The position numbers were made by a program, and so were the translations under genes. 54,637 bases of DNA. It comes from Caulobacteraceae bacterium. Its GTDB lineage: Bacteria; Pseudomonadota; Alphaproteobacteria; Caulobacterales; Caulobacteraceae. Under the pieces are notes generated by a model. The model saw only the letters and a list, made by a program, of their open reading frames with translations. It made no database searches and was not told the DNA's origin. Every line of letters begins with the position of its first letter. The stretch's first letter is position 1. Of this stretch, positions 1 to 8,706 are shown in pieces. The DNA is taken from the NCBI GenBank assembly GCA_025450315.1, contig JANWHQ010000139.1, positions 1-54,637 on the forward strand. Direction: 5' to 3'.

Positions 1-1727
1 CGGCGGCGCCGGCTTCCGCGGCCGGGGCCAGGTCGCGCACCTCGGCCGCGGACGCGGCGGCGGACGCGTTCCTGTTCGGCGGCGGCTTCGGCGGCTCGGG
101 CTACGGCCGGGGCCGCCCCGGCGGATCCCGGCCCGCGGCGGCCGCGACGACCGGCGTCTGCGCCGGCATCAGCGGCCCGGCGCGCCAGGCGATCATCGTG
201 CAGGTGCTGCGCCAGCCCGGGGCCAACATCATTAATACCGTGGACCGGGTGAAGAAGGCCCTGCCGGTCCTCGAGGCCGCCCTGCCCCAGGACATCAAGG
301 TCACGACGGCCATCGACCGCACCATCACCATCCGCGCCTCGCTCAGGAACGTGGAGGAGACGCTGGTCTTCGCCATCGTGCTGGTGGTGCTGATCGTGGC
401 CTTCTTCCTGAAGAGCGCCCGGGCGACCATCGTGCCAGCCGTCGCGGTCACCGTGTCCCTGCTCGGCACCATCGGGGTGATGTTCCTGCTGGGCTTCAGC
501 CTCGACAACCTGTCGCTGATGGCCCTCACCGTCGCCACCGGCTTCGTGGTCGACGACGCCATCGTCGTGCTCGAGAACATAAGCCGTCACATCGAGGACG
601 GCATGCCGCGCTACAAGGCCGCCCTGGTGGGCGCCCAGGAGGTGGGCTTCACCGTGCTCTCGATCAGCGTCTCGCTGATCGCGGTGTTCATCCCGATCCT
701 GTTCATGGGCGGCATCGTCGGCCGGCTGTTCCGCGAGTTCGCCATGACCCTGGCGACCGCCATCATGATCTCGCTGCTGATCTCGCTGACCACCACGCCG
801 ATGATCTGCGCCTACATGCTGCGGCCCGACCGCAGCTCCGCGCGGATGGCGCCGAACTGGTGGGCCAAGTCGTCGGACTGGTTCTTCGGCGGACTGCGGC
901 GGGCCTATGAGAAGGGTCTGGACTGGGCGCTCGACGAGGGCCCCGTGGCGCTGACGATCCTGGTCTGCACCATCGTCCTGAACGTCTACCTGATCACCGT
1001 CGTGCCCAAGGGCTTCTTCCCCCAGGAGGACAATGGCCTGGCCTTCGGCGGCATGCAGGCCGACCAGTCGAGCTCGTTCCAGATCTCCAAGCAGCGCCTG
1101 ACCCGCTTCATCGGCATCATCCAGCGCGACCCGGCCGTGCAGACGGTGGTGGGCTTCGTGAACGGCGGCCGGGGCGGCGGGGGTGGCGGCTTCGCCTTCC
1201 TGTCATTGAAGCCGCGCTCGCAGCGCGACGGCGGCGTGGCCGACCTCCTGGGCCGCCTGCGCCCGCAGTTCAACCGCATCACGGGCGCGAGCATGTTCCT
1301 GGCCCCGGCGCAGGACATCCGCATCGGCGGCCGCCAGGGCAACGGCACCTACCAGTACACCCTCGAGGGCCCCGACCTGGTCACGCTGCGCACATGGGCC
1401 ACCAAGCTGGCGGAGGCCATGAAGGCCGAGCCGGTGCTGACCGACGTCAACACCGACCAGGAGGACCACGGGCTCGAGAGCTTCGTGAACATCGACCGGG
1501 ACAAGGCCGCCCAGCTGGGCCTGACCGCCCAGGAGGTCGACAACACCCTTTACGACGCCTTCGGCCAGCGGCAGGTCTCGACCATCTATCAGGCCCAGAA
1601 CCAATATCATGTGATCATGGAGGCGGCGCCGCCCTACGTTCAGGACCCCACCGCGCTCAGAAACATCTACGTCTCCTCGACCTCCGCGGCGCGGGCCACG
1701 GCCAGCCGGCTCGGCGCCAGCGGCTAG
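1..1727 (+). CDS. RND efflux permease (MdtB/MuxB-like), 5'-partial, ends at an in-frame TAG
   Basis: This is the inner-membrane proton-driven pump of a tripartite multidrug exporter. The reading frame is open from base 3, so the true start lies upstream of the window. The visible part holds a porter-domain segment (RQPGANIINTVDRVKKALP), the transmembrane block with the VATGFVVDDAIVVLENI motif (proton-relay acidic residues), and the docking-domain segment DIRIGGRQGNGTYQYTLEGP. These match the MdtB/MdtC/MuxB branch of the HAE1 family. Two parts look inserted relative to that family. One is a Gly/Arg/Ala-rich stretch before base 185, and the other is a poly-Gly run at about 1164-1190. The frame ends at TAG 1725-1727 inside a third low-complexity stretch. 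The remainder of the same protein continues in the same frame downstream. The gene is therefore either a nonsense pseudogene or carries a base error at the TAG. Confidence 0.85.
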   Translation, partial: AAPASAAGARSRTSAADAAADAFLFGGGFGGSGYGRGRPGGSRPAAAATTGVCAGISGPARQAIIVQVLRQPGANIINTVDRVKKALPVLEAALPQDIKVTTAIDRTITIRASLRNVEETLVFAIVLVVLIVAFFLKSARATIVPAVAVTVSLLGTIGVMFLLGFSLDNLSLMALTVATGFVVDDAIVVLENISRHIEDGMPRYKAALVGAQEVGFTVLSISVSLIAVFIPILFMGGIVGRLFREFAMTLATAIMISLLISLTTTPMICAYMLRPDRSSARMAPNWWAKSSDWFFGGLRRAYEKGLDWALDEGPVALTILVCTIVLNVYLITVVPKGFFPQEDNGLAFGGMQADQSSSFQISKQRLTRFIGIIQRDPAVQTVVGFVNGGRGGGGGGFAFLSLKPRSQRDGGVADLLGRLRPQFNRITGASMFLAPAQDIRIGGRQGNGTYQYTLEGPDLVTLRTWATKLAEAMKAEPVLTDVNTDQEDHGLESFVNIDRDKAAQLGLTAQEVDNTLYDAFGQRQVSTIYQAQNQYHVIMEAAPPYVQDPTALRNIYVSSTSAARATASRLGASG

Positions 1728-2888
1728 GCCCCGCCGGGCCTGAACACCTTCAGCGGCGGGGCCACGACGGCGGCCGGCGGCGGTGGCGCCTCGGGCGCGG
1801 CGCCCGCGACCGGCACGGGGACCAGCGGGACCTCAGGGGCGCCCGACACCTCGGGAATCTCCACCGCCTCGGGCGGATCGGCCGGCTCGTCCCAGACGGC
1901 GACCAGCTCGGCGACCACCACCACCACGACGCCCCTGGCCATCTCCAGCTCCAGCCTGACCTCTTCGCCCGGCGGCGGCGGCGGCGGACCTGCCGCGGCG
2001 GCGGCGGCCAGTTCCTCCTCGGTGCTGGTCGGCCCGACCGCTCCGCCGGCCCGCGCCGCCTCGTCGGGCGTGGCGATCTCGACCTCGGCGGAGACCATGG
2101 TGCCGCTGTCGGCGTTCGCCAGCTGGGCCGACGGATCCCAGCCGCGCTCGGTGAACCACCAGGACGAATCCCTGGCCACCACCATCTCCTTCAACCTGGC
2201 CCCCGGAAAATCCCTGAGCGACGCAGTCGCCGCGGTGCGCGACGCCGAGGGCTCGATCGACATGCCGTCGGCCGTGCATGGCAGCTTCCAGGGCACCGCC
2301 AAGGTGTTCCAGGCCTCACTGGCCAACGAGCCGGTGCTGATCGGCGCGGCGCTGCTGGCGGTCTACATCGTGCTGGGCATGCTCTATGAGAGCTACATCC
2401 ACCCCCTGACGGTGATCTCGACTCTTCCCCCGGCCGGCGTCGGAGCGGTCACCGCCCTGATCCTGTTCAAGACCGAGTTCAGCATCATCGCCATGATCGG
2501 CCTCATCCTCCTGATCGGGATCGTGAAGAAGAACGCCATCATGATCATCGACTTCGCCCTCGACGCGGAGCGCGCCCAGGGGCTCACCACCCGCGAGGCC
2601 ATCCGCCAGGCCAGCCTGCTCCGCTTCCGGCCGATCATGATGACCACCTTCGCCGCCATGTTCGGCGCCCTGCCCCTGGCCGTCGGCTGGGGCGAGGGCT
2701 CGGAGCTGCGCCGCCCGCTGGGCATCGCCATCATCGGCGGCCTGCTGGTCAGCCAGGTCCTGACCCTGATCACCACCCCGGTCGTCTACCTCTATCTCGA
2801 CCGCTTCCGTAAACGCTCGGCCGACGAGCGCCTGTTCAGCCGCGGAGTGACCGCCGGCGGACCGGACGCCCCTCCCGAACCCGCCTGA
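1728..2888 (+). CDS. C-terminal part of the same RND permease, in frame after the TAG
   Basis: Frame 3 continues past the TAG without another stop. It first encodes about 120 residues rich in Ser, Thr, Gly, Ala and Pro (about 1728-2090). Family sequence then resumes at [12 protein letters not shown] and runs to the end: [16 protein letters not shown], the second transmembrane block with [19 protein letters not shown] and [17 protein letters not shown], and [19 protein letters not shown]. In MdtB/MdtC relatives only a few residues join YV-(S/T) to VPLS, so the low-complexity block is an insertion into the periplasmic docking/porter region. If translated separately, a GTG at 2022 is the first plausible start, but half an RND pump would not work. 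The outer-membrane partner starts 17 bases downstream, which fits an operon. Confidence 0.8.
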   Translation, partial: APPGLNTFSGGATTAAGGGGASGAAPATGTGTSGTSGAPDTSGISTASGGSAGSSQTATSSATTTTTTPLAISSSSLTSSPGGGGGGPAAAAAASSSSVLVGPTAPPARAASSGVAISTSAETMVPLSAFASWADGSQPRSVNHQDESLATTISFNLAPGKSLSDAVAAVRDAEGSIDMPSAVHGSFQGTAKVFQASLANEPVLIGAALLAVYIVLGMLYESYIHPLTVISTLPPAGVGAVTALILFKTEFSIIAMIGLILLIGIVKKNAIMIIDFALDAERAQGLTTREAIRQASLLRFRPIMMTTFAAMFGALPLAVGWGEGSELRRPLGIAIIGGLLVSQVLTLITTPVVYLYLDRFRKRSADERLFSRGVTAGGPDAPPEPA

Positions 2889-2905
2889 GGTCCAGAGCCT
2901 TGACC

Positions 2906-4366
2906 ATGAACCGCTCCGTCCGCTCCCTCGCCCTCGCCTCCGCCTCGGCCGTCCTGCTGTCCGGCTGCCTGGTGGGCCCCAACTACGTGCGGCCCCCGGT
3001 CCAGACCACGCCTCGCTTCAAGGAAGCCGAGGGTTGGATCCCGGCCCAGCCCGCCGACGAGGCGCCCAGGGGCGACTGGTGGACGATCTTCAACGATCCG
3101 GTGCTGAACCAGCTGGAGAAGAAGGTCGTCATCTCCAACCAGAACATCGCCGCCGCGGAAGCCGCCTATCGCGAGGCCCACGCCCTGGTCGCCCAGGACC
3201 GGGCGCAGCTGTTCCCCACGCTCAGCGCCAACGGCTCGGTGACCCACTCGGGCAGCGGCGGCGGCTCGACCGTCATCCCGGGCGGCGGCGGCATCATCCC
3301 GGGCGGCGGCGGGGGCGGCTCGTCGACCCGGACCACCTACCAGGCCAGCGGCAGCGCGAGCTGGGCGCCGGACCTCTGGGGCAAGATCCGGCGCACCATC
3401 GAGGGCGCCAAGGCCAGCGCCCAGGCCAGCGCCGCCGACATCGCCAATGCCCGCCTCTCGGCCCAGGCCGAGCTGGCCACCGACTATGTGCAGATGCGCG
3501 CCGACGACGAGCTGAAGCGCCTCACCGACCTCACCGTCGACGGCTACCGCCGCTCGCTGCAGATCACCCAGAACCAGTACAACGCTGGCGTCGCCGCCAA
3601 GAGCGACGTGCTGACCGCCCAGACCCAGCTGGAGAACGCCCAGGCCCAGTCGGCCGACTATGTGCGCCAGCGCCAGCTGATGGAGCACGCCATCGCCGTG
3701 CTGGCCGGCGAGCCGCCGGCCGAGCTGACCCTGGCGCCCGAAGCCTGGACCTTGACCCCGCCGGAGGTTCCGGTGTCGGTGCCATCCACCCTTCTGCTGC
3801 GCCGGCCCGACATCGCCGCCGCCGAGCGCTCGGCGGCCAACGCCAGCGCCCAGATCGGCGTGCAGGTGGCCGCCTATTACCCGACCCTGAACCTGACCGG
3901 CCAGTATGGCTTCACCGGTTCCGGGCTCGGCAGCCTGTTCAGCGCCTCCAACAACTTCTGGAGCCTGGGCGGCAGCGCCGCGGAGACCGTGCTCGACTTC
4001 GGCGCGCGCAAGGCGCGGGTGCAGCAGGCCAAGGCCGCCTACGACCAGGCCGTCGCCCAGTACCGCCAGACCGTGCTCAGCGCCTTCCAGGGGGTGGAGG
4101 ACCAGCTGGCCTCCGTTCGGATCCTGGCCCAGGAGACACCGTTCCGCACCTCAGCCTCCCAGGCCGCCGACGCCGCCGAGCGGATCGCGCTGAACCAGTA
4201 CCGGGCCGGCACGACCACCTACACCACCGTCGTGGTGGCCCAGACCACCGCCCTGTCGGCGCGCACCTCGCTGATCTCCAACCAGGAGAGCCGGATCGTG
4301 GCGGCCCTGACCCTGATCCAGGATCTGGGCGGCGGCTGGTCGGTCAGCGAGCTGCCCAAGGACTGA
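2906..4366 (+). CDS. NodT/OprM-type RND outer-membrane factor lipoprotein
   Basis: This is the outer-membrane channel of the tripartite efflux system, and it directly follows the permease. From the ATG at 2906 (a TTG two codons upstream is less likely) the protein has a lipoprotein signal with lipobox LLSGC, so Cys21 is the lipid-modified residue. Next comes the VGPNYVRPPV opening typical of NodT proteins, followed by the two repeated outer-membrane efflux domains (VLNQLEKKV..NIAAAEAAYREA; LLLRRPDIAAAERSAANASAQIG). About 486 residues is usual for the family. A run of about 30 Gly/Ser/Pro residues at about 3250-3340 follows LFPTLSANGSV. By alignment to OprM this falls in the first extracellular loop of the barrel and is longer than usual. 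Efflux function is well supported; the substrate is unknown. Confidence 0.93.
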   Translation: MNRSVRSLALASASAVLLSGCLVGPNYVRPPVQTTPRFKEAEGWIPAQPADEAPRGDWWTIFNDPVLNQLEKKVVISNQNIAAAEAAYREAHALVAQDRAQLFPTLSANGSVTHSGSGGGSTVIPGGGGIIPGGGGGGSSTRTTYQASGSASWAPDLWGKIRRTIEGAKASAQASAADIANARLSAQAELATDYVQMRADDELKRLTDLTVDGYRRSLQITQNQYNAGVAAKSDVLTAQTQLENAQAQSADYVRQRQLMEHAIAVLAGEPPAELTLAPEAWTLTPPEVPVSVPSTLLLRRPDIAAAERSAANASAQIGVQVAAYYPTLNLTGQYGFTGSGLGSLFSASNNFWSLGGSAAETVLDFGARKARVQQAKAAYDQAVAQYRQTVLSAFQGVEDQLASVRILAQETPFRTSASQAADAAERIALNQYRAGTTTYTTVVVAQTTALSARTSLISNQESRIVAALTLIQDLGGGWSVSELPKD

Positions 4367-4469
4367 TCGCGGCTCAGGCCCGATGGATCGAAGGGGGGGC
4401 TGACGGCGTTCCGCAGTCACAGCCCCTGACGGCGCGCGCCCGGCGCCGCCGTCCGTTCTGGAGACGATC

Positions 4470-4760
4470 ATGAGAAAGCTGCTTCTTGTCGCGAGCGCGG
4501 GCGCCGCGCTCCTTGTGGCCGGCTGCGCCACGTCCGGCGGCTACGCTGGCGGCGCCGGCTTCGGCTACGACTACTATGGCCCGAGCGACGTCTGGTACGA
4601 CGGCTACTATGGCCCCTATTCCGACGGCTACTGGGGTGACGGCGGAGTGTTCTTCTACCGCGACCACGACGGCCACTTCCGGCGTGACGAGGGCGGCCAC
4701 TTCCGGGGCCACGCCTTCACCGGCGGCCATCACTTCGACGCCAGCCATCACCGCCACTAG
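4470..4760 (+). CDS. Small Tyr/Gly/His-rich lipoprotein
   Basis: A 96-residue protein with a clear lipoprotein signal: MRKLLL, a hydrophobic core, and lipobox LVAGC with Cys at about residue 19. The mature part is compositionally biased. A Tyr/Gly/Asp-rich half contains YDYYGPSDVWYDGYYGPY, and a C-terminal His/Gly/Phe-rich half contains repeated GGHF / GHFR units and ends HHRH. No enzymatic domain is recognised. Similar Tyr/Gly-rich short lipoproteins occur in many proteobacteria without assigned function. The His-rich tail could bind metal, but this is only a guess from composition. It lies about 100 bases after the efflux lipoprotein on the same strand. Confidence 0.8.
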   Translation: MRKLLLVASAGAALLVAGCATSGGYAGGAGFGYDYYGPSDVWYDGYYGPYSDGYWGDGGVFFYRDHDGHFRRDEGGHFRGHAFTGGHHFDASHHRH

Positions 4761-4778
4761 GCGCTCGGGCCGGGCGGG

Positions 4779-5780
4779 ATGAGCACGCGCAAGGCCCGCC
4801 CCTCGCCCGCCGCCCTCTCGACGCCCGGACGGGCCCTGCCGGCCTGGATCGCCAGCAAAGCCGCACGCCTGAACCGGCTGGCCAGCTCGCGGCTGGCGCG
4901 CGGCCTGGTGACGGTCGCCATCCTAGCCATCGCCGCCCTGTTGATCCGGGGGGAGCTGAAGAGCGCGCGCCTCGCCGACATCGGCCACGCCATCGCCCAC
5001 GTTCGGCCCTGGGCCATCGCCTTGGCGGCGGCGTTCACCGCGGCGGCCTATCTCTGCGGGGCGATGGTGGAATGGCATGCCCTGAAGTTCATCGGCCGTC
5101 CGCTGCCGCTCGGGCGCACCATCCTCGCCGCCTCGGGAGCCAGCGCCCTGTCGATCGCCATGGGCTTCGGCCTGGCCAGCGGCACGGCCGCGCGGCTGCG
5201 CTTCTACGCCTTCGCCGACCTCAGCGCCGCCGACGTCGCCAAGCTGACCGCCCTGGTCTCGGGGGCGCTCTACCTCTCGGGCCTGGTGACCCTGGGGCTG
5301 GCCGGACTGGCCGCCCCGGCCGCCGTGGCGGGCATGCTGCACTGGCCGGAGTGGGGCGCCGTGGCGCTGTCGGCGGCCCTGCTGGCGCCGGTCCCGGTCT
5401 GGTTCCTGGTGCTGCGGCGCTGGCGAAGCGATCAGCTCGGGCCGCGCGGCCGGGCCGTCGCCCTGGCCGCCGGGCTCGGGAACTGGATCTTCCAGGGGGC
5501 GGCCATGTTCGCGCTCGCGGCCCACAAGGTGACCGACTTCCCGGCCTTCTTCGCCGCTTTCGGCCTGGGCTCGCTGATCGGCAGCCTGCTGGGCGTACCG
5601 GCCGACCTCGGCGTCCTGGAGGCGACGGTGCTGGGCTCGCACGCCCTGGGCGCCGCCCACCAGGGGGCCGCCGCCCTGGTGCTGTTCCGGGTGATCTTCC
5701 AGCTGGTCCCGCTGATCCTGGCGACGTCGGCCATCGGCGGACGGCAGCTCCTCAAGCTCGCCCGCAAGGCGCGGGTCTGA
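4779..5780 (+). CDS. Lysylphosphatidylglycerol synthase transmembrane-like (YbhN/UPF0104) protein
   Basis: A 333-residue polytopic membrane protein with about 8 hydrophobic segments. The conserved stretch ASALSIAMGFGLASGTAARLRFY, followed by LTALVSGALYLSGLVTLGLAGL and LGSLIGSLLGVPADLGVLEATVL, matches the flippase half of MprF and the YbhN family. MprF itself carries a C-terminal aminoacyl-transferase domain that is absent here, so this is a stand-alone membrane domain. Such proteins are thought to move or sense phospholipids or lipid-linked molecules; the actual substrate is not visible. The ATG at 4779 follows a GGGCGGG stretch. The gene is convergent with the Rieske oxygenase gene, with 6 bases between the stops. 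Confidence 0.82.
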   Translation: MSTRKARPSPAALSTPGRALPAWIASKAARLNRLASSRLARGLVTVAILAIAALLIRGELKSARLADIGHAIAHVRPWAIALAAAFTAAAYLCGAMVEWHALKFIGRPLPLGRTILAASGASALSIAMGFGLASGTAARLRFYAFADLSAADVAKLTALVSGALYLSGLVTLGLAGLAAPAAVAGMLHWPEWGAVALSAALLAPVPVWFLVLRRWRSDQLGPRGRAVALAAGLGNWIFQGAAMFALAAHKVTDFPAFFAAFGLGSLIGSLLGVPADLGVLEATVLGSHALGAAHQGAAALVLFRVIFQLVPLILATSAIGGRQLLKLARKARV

Positions 5781-5786
5781 GCCGCC

Positions 5787-7051
5787 CTATTCCGCCGCCG
5801 CCGCCAGGGTCGCGGCCCCGATCTCTTTCCAGTCCTGGCCCGCGGGATAGGTGAACGACAGGGCCCGGATGGAGGCGAAGTCGACGTCGCCGGTCAGGAA
5901 CTGGGTCTCGCCGGTGGCCTCGAAGCGGTCCAGGGCCGCCTGCAGCATCCGCCGGGCGCGCACGATCACCACGTCGCAGGTCCCCAGGAACTCCTTGGAG
6001 CGGTCGACGATCGGGCCCATCGATTCCTGGACCACGAAATCCTCGTAGGCGTTGCCCTTGCCCACAATGCCGGACCAGTGGCCCGCTTTCATGGCGGCGC
6101 GATCCTGGTTCCACATGTTGGCCACCGTCCCCATGTCGGAATTGAAGTGGTCGGGATTGCCGGTGTCGCGGTTGAACTGGGTCATCCATTCGGTGTTCAG
6201 GCGCTCGCGGCCGTCGAACGAGATGTACCACTGGGCCGTCCACTCGTCGTCGATGGGGATGGCGCAGACCACCACGCCCGGCCAGCTCGGGGCCACCGGG
6301 ATGAAGGAGAAGAACGGCAGCGCCACCTCGCGCACGCGGGCGTAGCACTCGCCGCCCGGCTGCTCGCGCAGGGCGCCTTCGGTGAAGCCGTAGGGGCGGT
6401 CGACGAACTCGAACACCGGCGCGCCGTTCTCGCGCATGTAGCCGACTTCCTTGCGCACCTCGCCGTTGGGCGGGATCTCCAGCTGGCGCCGGTGCAGGAA
6501 GCTGACGTGGGCGGAATCCAGCAGCGCCTCCAGCCCCTGCAGCCAGTTGGCGTGCAAGAGGCCCCGGCGCGGGATCACGTGCCCCTCGCCCAGGGTGTTG
6601 AACTCGAAGGCCGGGAACGGCGGCGGGGCGGGCTTCCTGCCCAGATAGACCCAGACCAGGCCGCCGGCCTCGCGCACCGGATAGCTCTTCACCGGCACAT
6701 TGGCGGCGAAACGCTCGCGCCGCTCGGCCGGCTCGGTGGGCGTATCCATGCACCGGCCGTCGAGCCGACCTTCCAGCCGTGGAAGATGCAGCGCAGGCCG
6801 TCGCCCTCGTTGCGGGCCAGGGCCATGGAGGCGCAGCGGTGCGGGCAGGCCTCGGCGATGAAGCCCAGCCGTCCGTCCGAGCCGCGGAAGGCCACGAAGT
6901 TCTCGCCCATCAGCCGCAACCGCTCGGGCGCGCCTTCGGCCTCGACCTTGGCGGCGCGGCACGCCGGCAGCCAGTATTCCCGCAGCATGGCGCCCATCGG
7001 CGTATCCGGGCCGACGCGGGTCAGACGCTCGTTCTCTTCGGGGGTGAGCAT
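5787..7051 (-). pseudogene. Rieske aromatic-ring-hydroxylating oxygenase alpha subunit, frameshifted
   Basis: Two minus-strand frames together encode one phthalate-dioxygenase-like terminal oxygenase. The N-terminal part starts at ATG 7051 (SD GGAGGAAACGCC). It gives LTPEENERLTRVGPDTPMG and a Rieske 2Fe-2S site CPHRCASMALARNEG..CIFHGWKV, with the C-x-H and C-x-x-H ligand pairs both present. At about 6765-6766 the frame is lost, and the protein continues one frame over as LDGRCMDTPTEP, VKSYPVREAGGLVWVYLG, then the mononuclear-iron motif LLDSAHVSFLHR and the C-terminal catalytic domain. One missing base after the AAG GTC G codons explains the break. The enzyme would hydroxylate or O-demethylate an aromatic acid using an electron-transfer partner not found here. 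Either a recent pseudogene or a sequencing error is possible. Confidence 0.8.
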
Positions 7052-7174
7052 GGCGTTTCCTCCGGCCACGATCTTCCGCCGCGGCCTTTTCGCCACGGAC
7101 GCGTCCCTGGCTCAGCTGCCGGGACGGTTTGGGTCTATATAGCAGACACTGAGGCGGCGGACCGATCGGGGCAC

Positions 7175-8569
7175 ATGCGCGCGTATTTTCTGGGTATCGC
7201 CGGCGCCGGCATGAGCGCCCTGGCCTCGGTCCTGGCCTCCGACGGCGTGCAGGTCTCGGGCTCGGACGACGGCGTCTTCCCGCCGATCTCCACCTATCTG
7301 CAGCGTCAGGGCCTTGCCTATCACGACGGCTTCGACGCCGCCCTGGTGCCGCCGGACGTGGACGTCGCCATCGTCGGGACCAGCGCCAAGCTGGCGCTGG
7401 GCGCCAACCCCGAGCTGGACGAGCTGGTGCGGCGGGGCGTCCCCCGCTTCAGCTTCGCCGAGTACCTCAGCCAGCACACCCGGGGCCGCGAAAACATCGT
7501 CATCGCCGGCAGCTTCGGCAAATCGACCCTTACGGCCATGTGCGCCAGCTTCCTGGTCCATGCCGGCAAGGACCCGGGCTATTTCATCGGCGCCATACCG
7601 CTGGACCTGCAGGCCACCGGCGCCTCGGGGACCGATCCGGCCTTCCTGATCGAGGGCGACGAGTACATCGTCAGTCCCGAGGACCGGCGCTCGAAGTTCC
7701 TGCTCTATCATCCCAGCCACGTGATGATCAGCTCGCTGGTCCACGACCACCTCAACGTCTTTCCGACCATGCAATCCTACGAGGCCCCCTTCGCCGAGCT
7801 GATCGGCATGGTCCCCGAAGGCGGCAAGCTGGTCTGCGCCTGGGGCCACCCGGCCCTGCACCGCCTGGCCGAGGGGCGCCCGGTGGTCTGGTACGGCCTG
7901 CAGCCCAACCCCGGCTACTTCGCCGAGGACGTGAAGATCGGCGAGACGACGCGCTTCGACCTGCGCCTGCCCGGCGGCGGCCGGATGGAGCTGTCGACCC
8001 AGCTCCTGGGCCTGCACAACATCGAGAACATCGTCGGCGCCTCGGCGCTTTTGCTCGAGCTCGGCCTGATCGCGCCGGACGAGCTGGCCGAGGTCGCGCC
8101 CCGCTTCCGCGGCGTCGCCCGGCGGCTGGACAAGAAGACCCTGGCCTCACGCGCGCCCGCCTACGAGGGCTTCGGCTCGTCCTACGAGAAGGCCCGCTCG
8201 GCCATCGAGGCCATGCAGCTGCACTTCCCGGCCCGGCCGCTGGTGGTGGTGTTCGAGCCCCACACCTTCTCATGGCGCAGCCGCGAGGGGCTCGCCTGGT
8301 ACGACAGCGTGTTCGAGGGCGTCGATCGGGTGCTGCTGCTGCCCCCGCCCGGCCACGGCGCGGGGCAGGACCAGCTCAGCCACGACGAGATCATGAGCCG
8401 CATCGGCGCCGCCGGGATCAGGGCCACCAAGATCTCGGGACGCGAGGACGCCCTGACCGACCTCAAATCCACCCTTACCGGCGACGAGGCGATCCTCTTG
8501 CTGTCCTCCGGTCCCCTGGCGGGCCTGGCCGACGCCCTGCCGCCGATCCTGGACGCCAGCTTCGGCTGA
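7175..8569 (+). CDS. mpl: Mpl-like Mur ligase (UDP-MurNAc:L-Ala-gamma-D-Glu-mDAP ligase)
   Basis: Mpl recycles cell-wall tripeptide by joining it to UDP-MurNAc in the cytoplasm. From ATG 7175 the 464-residue product opens with the Rossmann motif FLGIAGAGMSALA (residues 5-17). It has the ATP-binding loop AGSFGKST (111-118), the EGDEY motif (160-164), and RRSKFLLYHP with the later HDHLNVFP and HNIENIVGA stretches of Mur ligases. EGDEY followed by RSKF fits Mpl better than MurC. The P-loop is unusual: family members mostly have GTHGKT(T/S), whereas here it reads GSFGKST. The Lys and following hydroxyl residues are kept, so activity is plausible. A TATATA at 7136-7141 might be the -10 element. 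The upstream reading frame is open, but translation there is not family-like. Confidence 0.82.
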   Translation: MRAYFLGIAGAGMSALASVLASDGVQVSGSDDGVFPPISTYLQRQGLAYHDGFDAALVPPDVDVAIVGTSAKLALGANPELDELVRRGVPRFSFAEYLSQHTRGRENIVIAGSFGKSTLTAMCASFLVHAGKDPGYFIGAIPLDLQATGASGTDPAFLIEGDEYIVSPEDRRSKFLLYHPSHVMISSLVHDHLNVFPTMQSYEAPFAELIGMVPEGGKLVCAWGHPALHRLAEGRPVVWYGLQPNPGYFAEDVKIGETTRFDLRLPGGGRMELSTQLLGLHNIENIVGASALLLELGLIAPDELAEVAPRFRGVARRLDKKTLASRAPAYEGFGSSYEKARSAIEAMQLHFPARPLVVVFEPHTFSWRSREGLAWYDSVFEGVDRVLLLPPPGHGAGQDQLSHDEIMSRIGAAGIRATKISGREDALTDLKSTLTGDEAILLLSSGPLAGLADALPPILDASFG

Positions 8570-8620
8570 TCGCCGTTTCGCAGGGTGGTCCCGCCGAAGG
8601 TGGTTCCCCTGCGCGATTGC

Positions 8621-8640
8621 GCCCGGCGGGGAGGCCGGGC
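8621..8640. terminator. GC hairpin, possible terminator after the Mur ligase gene
   Basis: A perfect 7-bp inverted repeat (GCCCGGC / GCCGGGC) with a 6-base loop lies 51 bases after the Mur ligase stop. There is no T-run after it, so it is only a weak terminator candidate. It could equally be a structured leader of the following gene. Confidence 0.3.
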
Positions 8641-8706
8641 TAGGCTAAGATCATAAGGATACCAGATGACCTTCGGCGGCCCCGGAGGCCCCAAGGGAGA
8701 CGCAGT

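Noticed and set aside
1725-1727. TAG as a recoded pyrrolysine codon
   Set aside because: Nothing suggests a Pyl system, the stop lies in a low-complexity insertion, and mutation or base error is the simpler reading.
6755-6780. Programmed ribosomal frameshift in the Rieske gene
   Set aside because: I see no slippery heptamer or following structure. Oxygenases of this family are not known to use frameshifting, so mutation or error is more likely.
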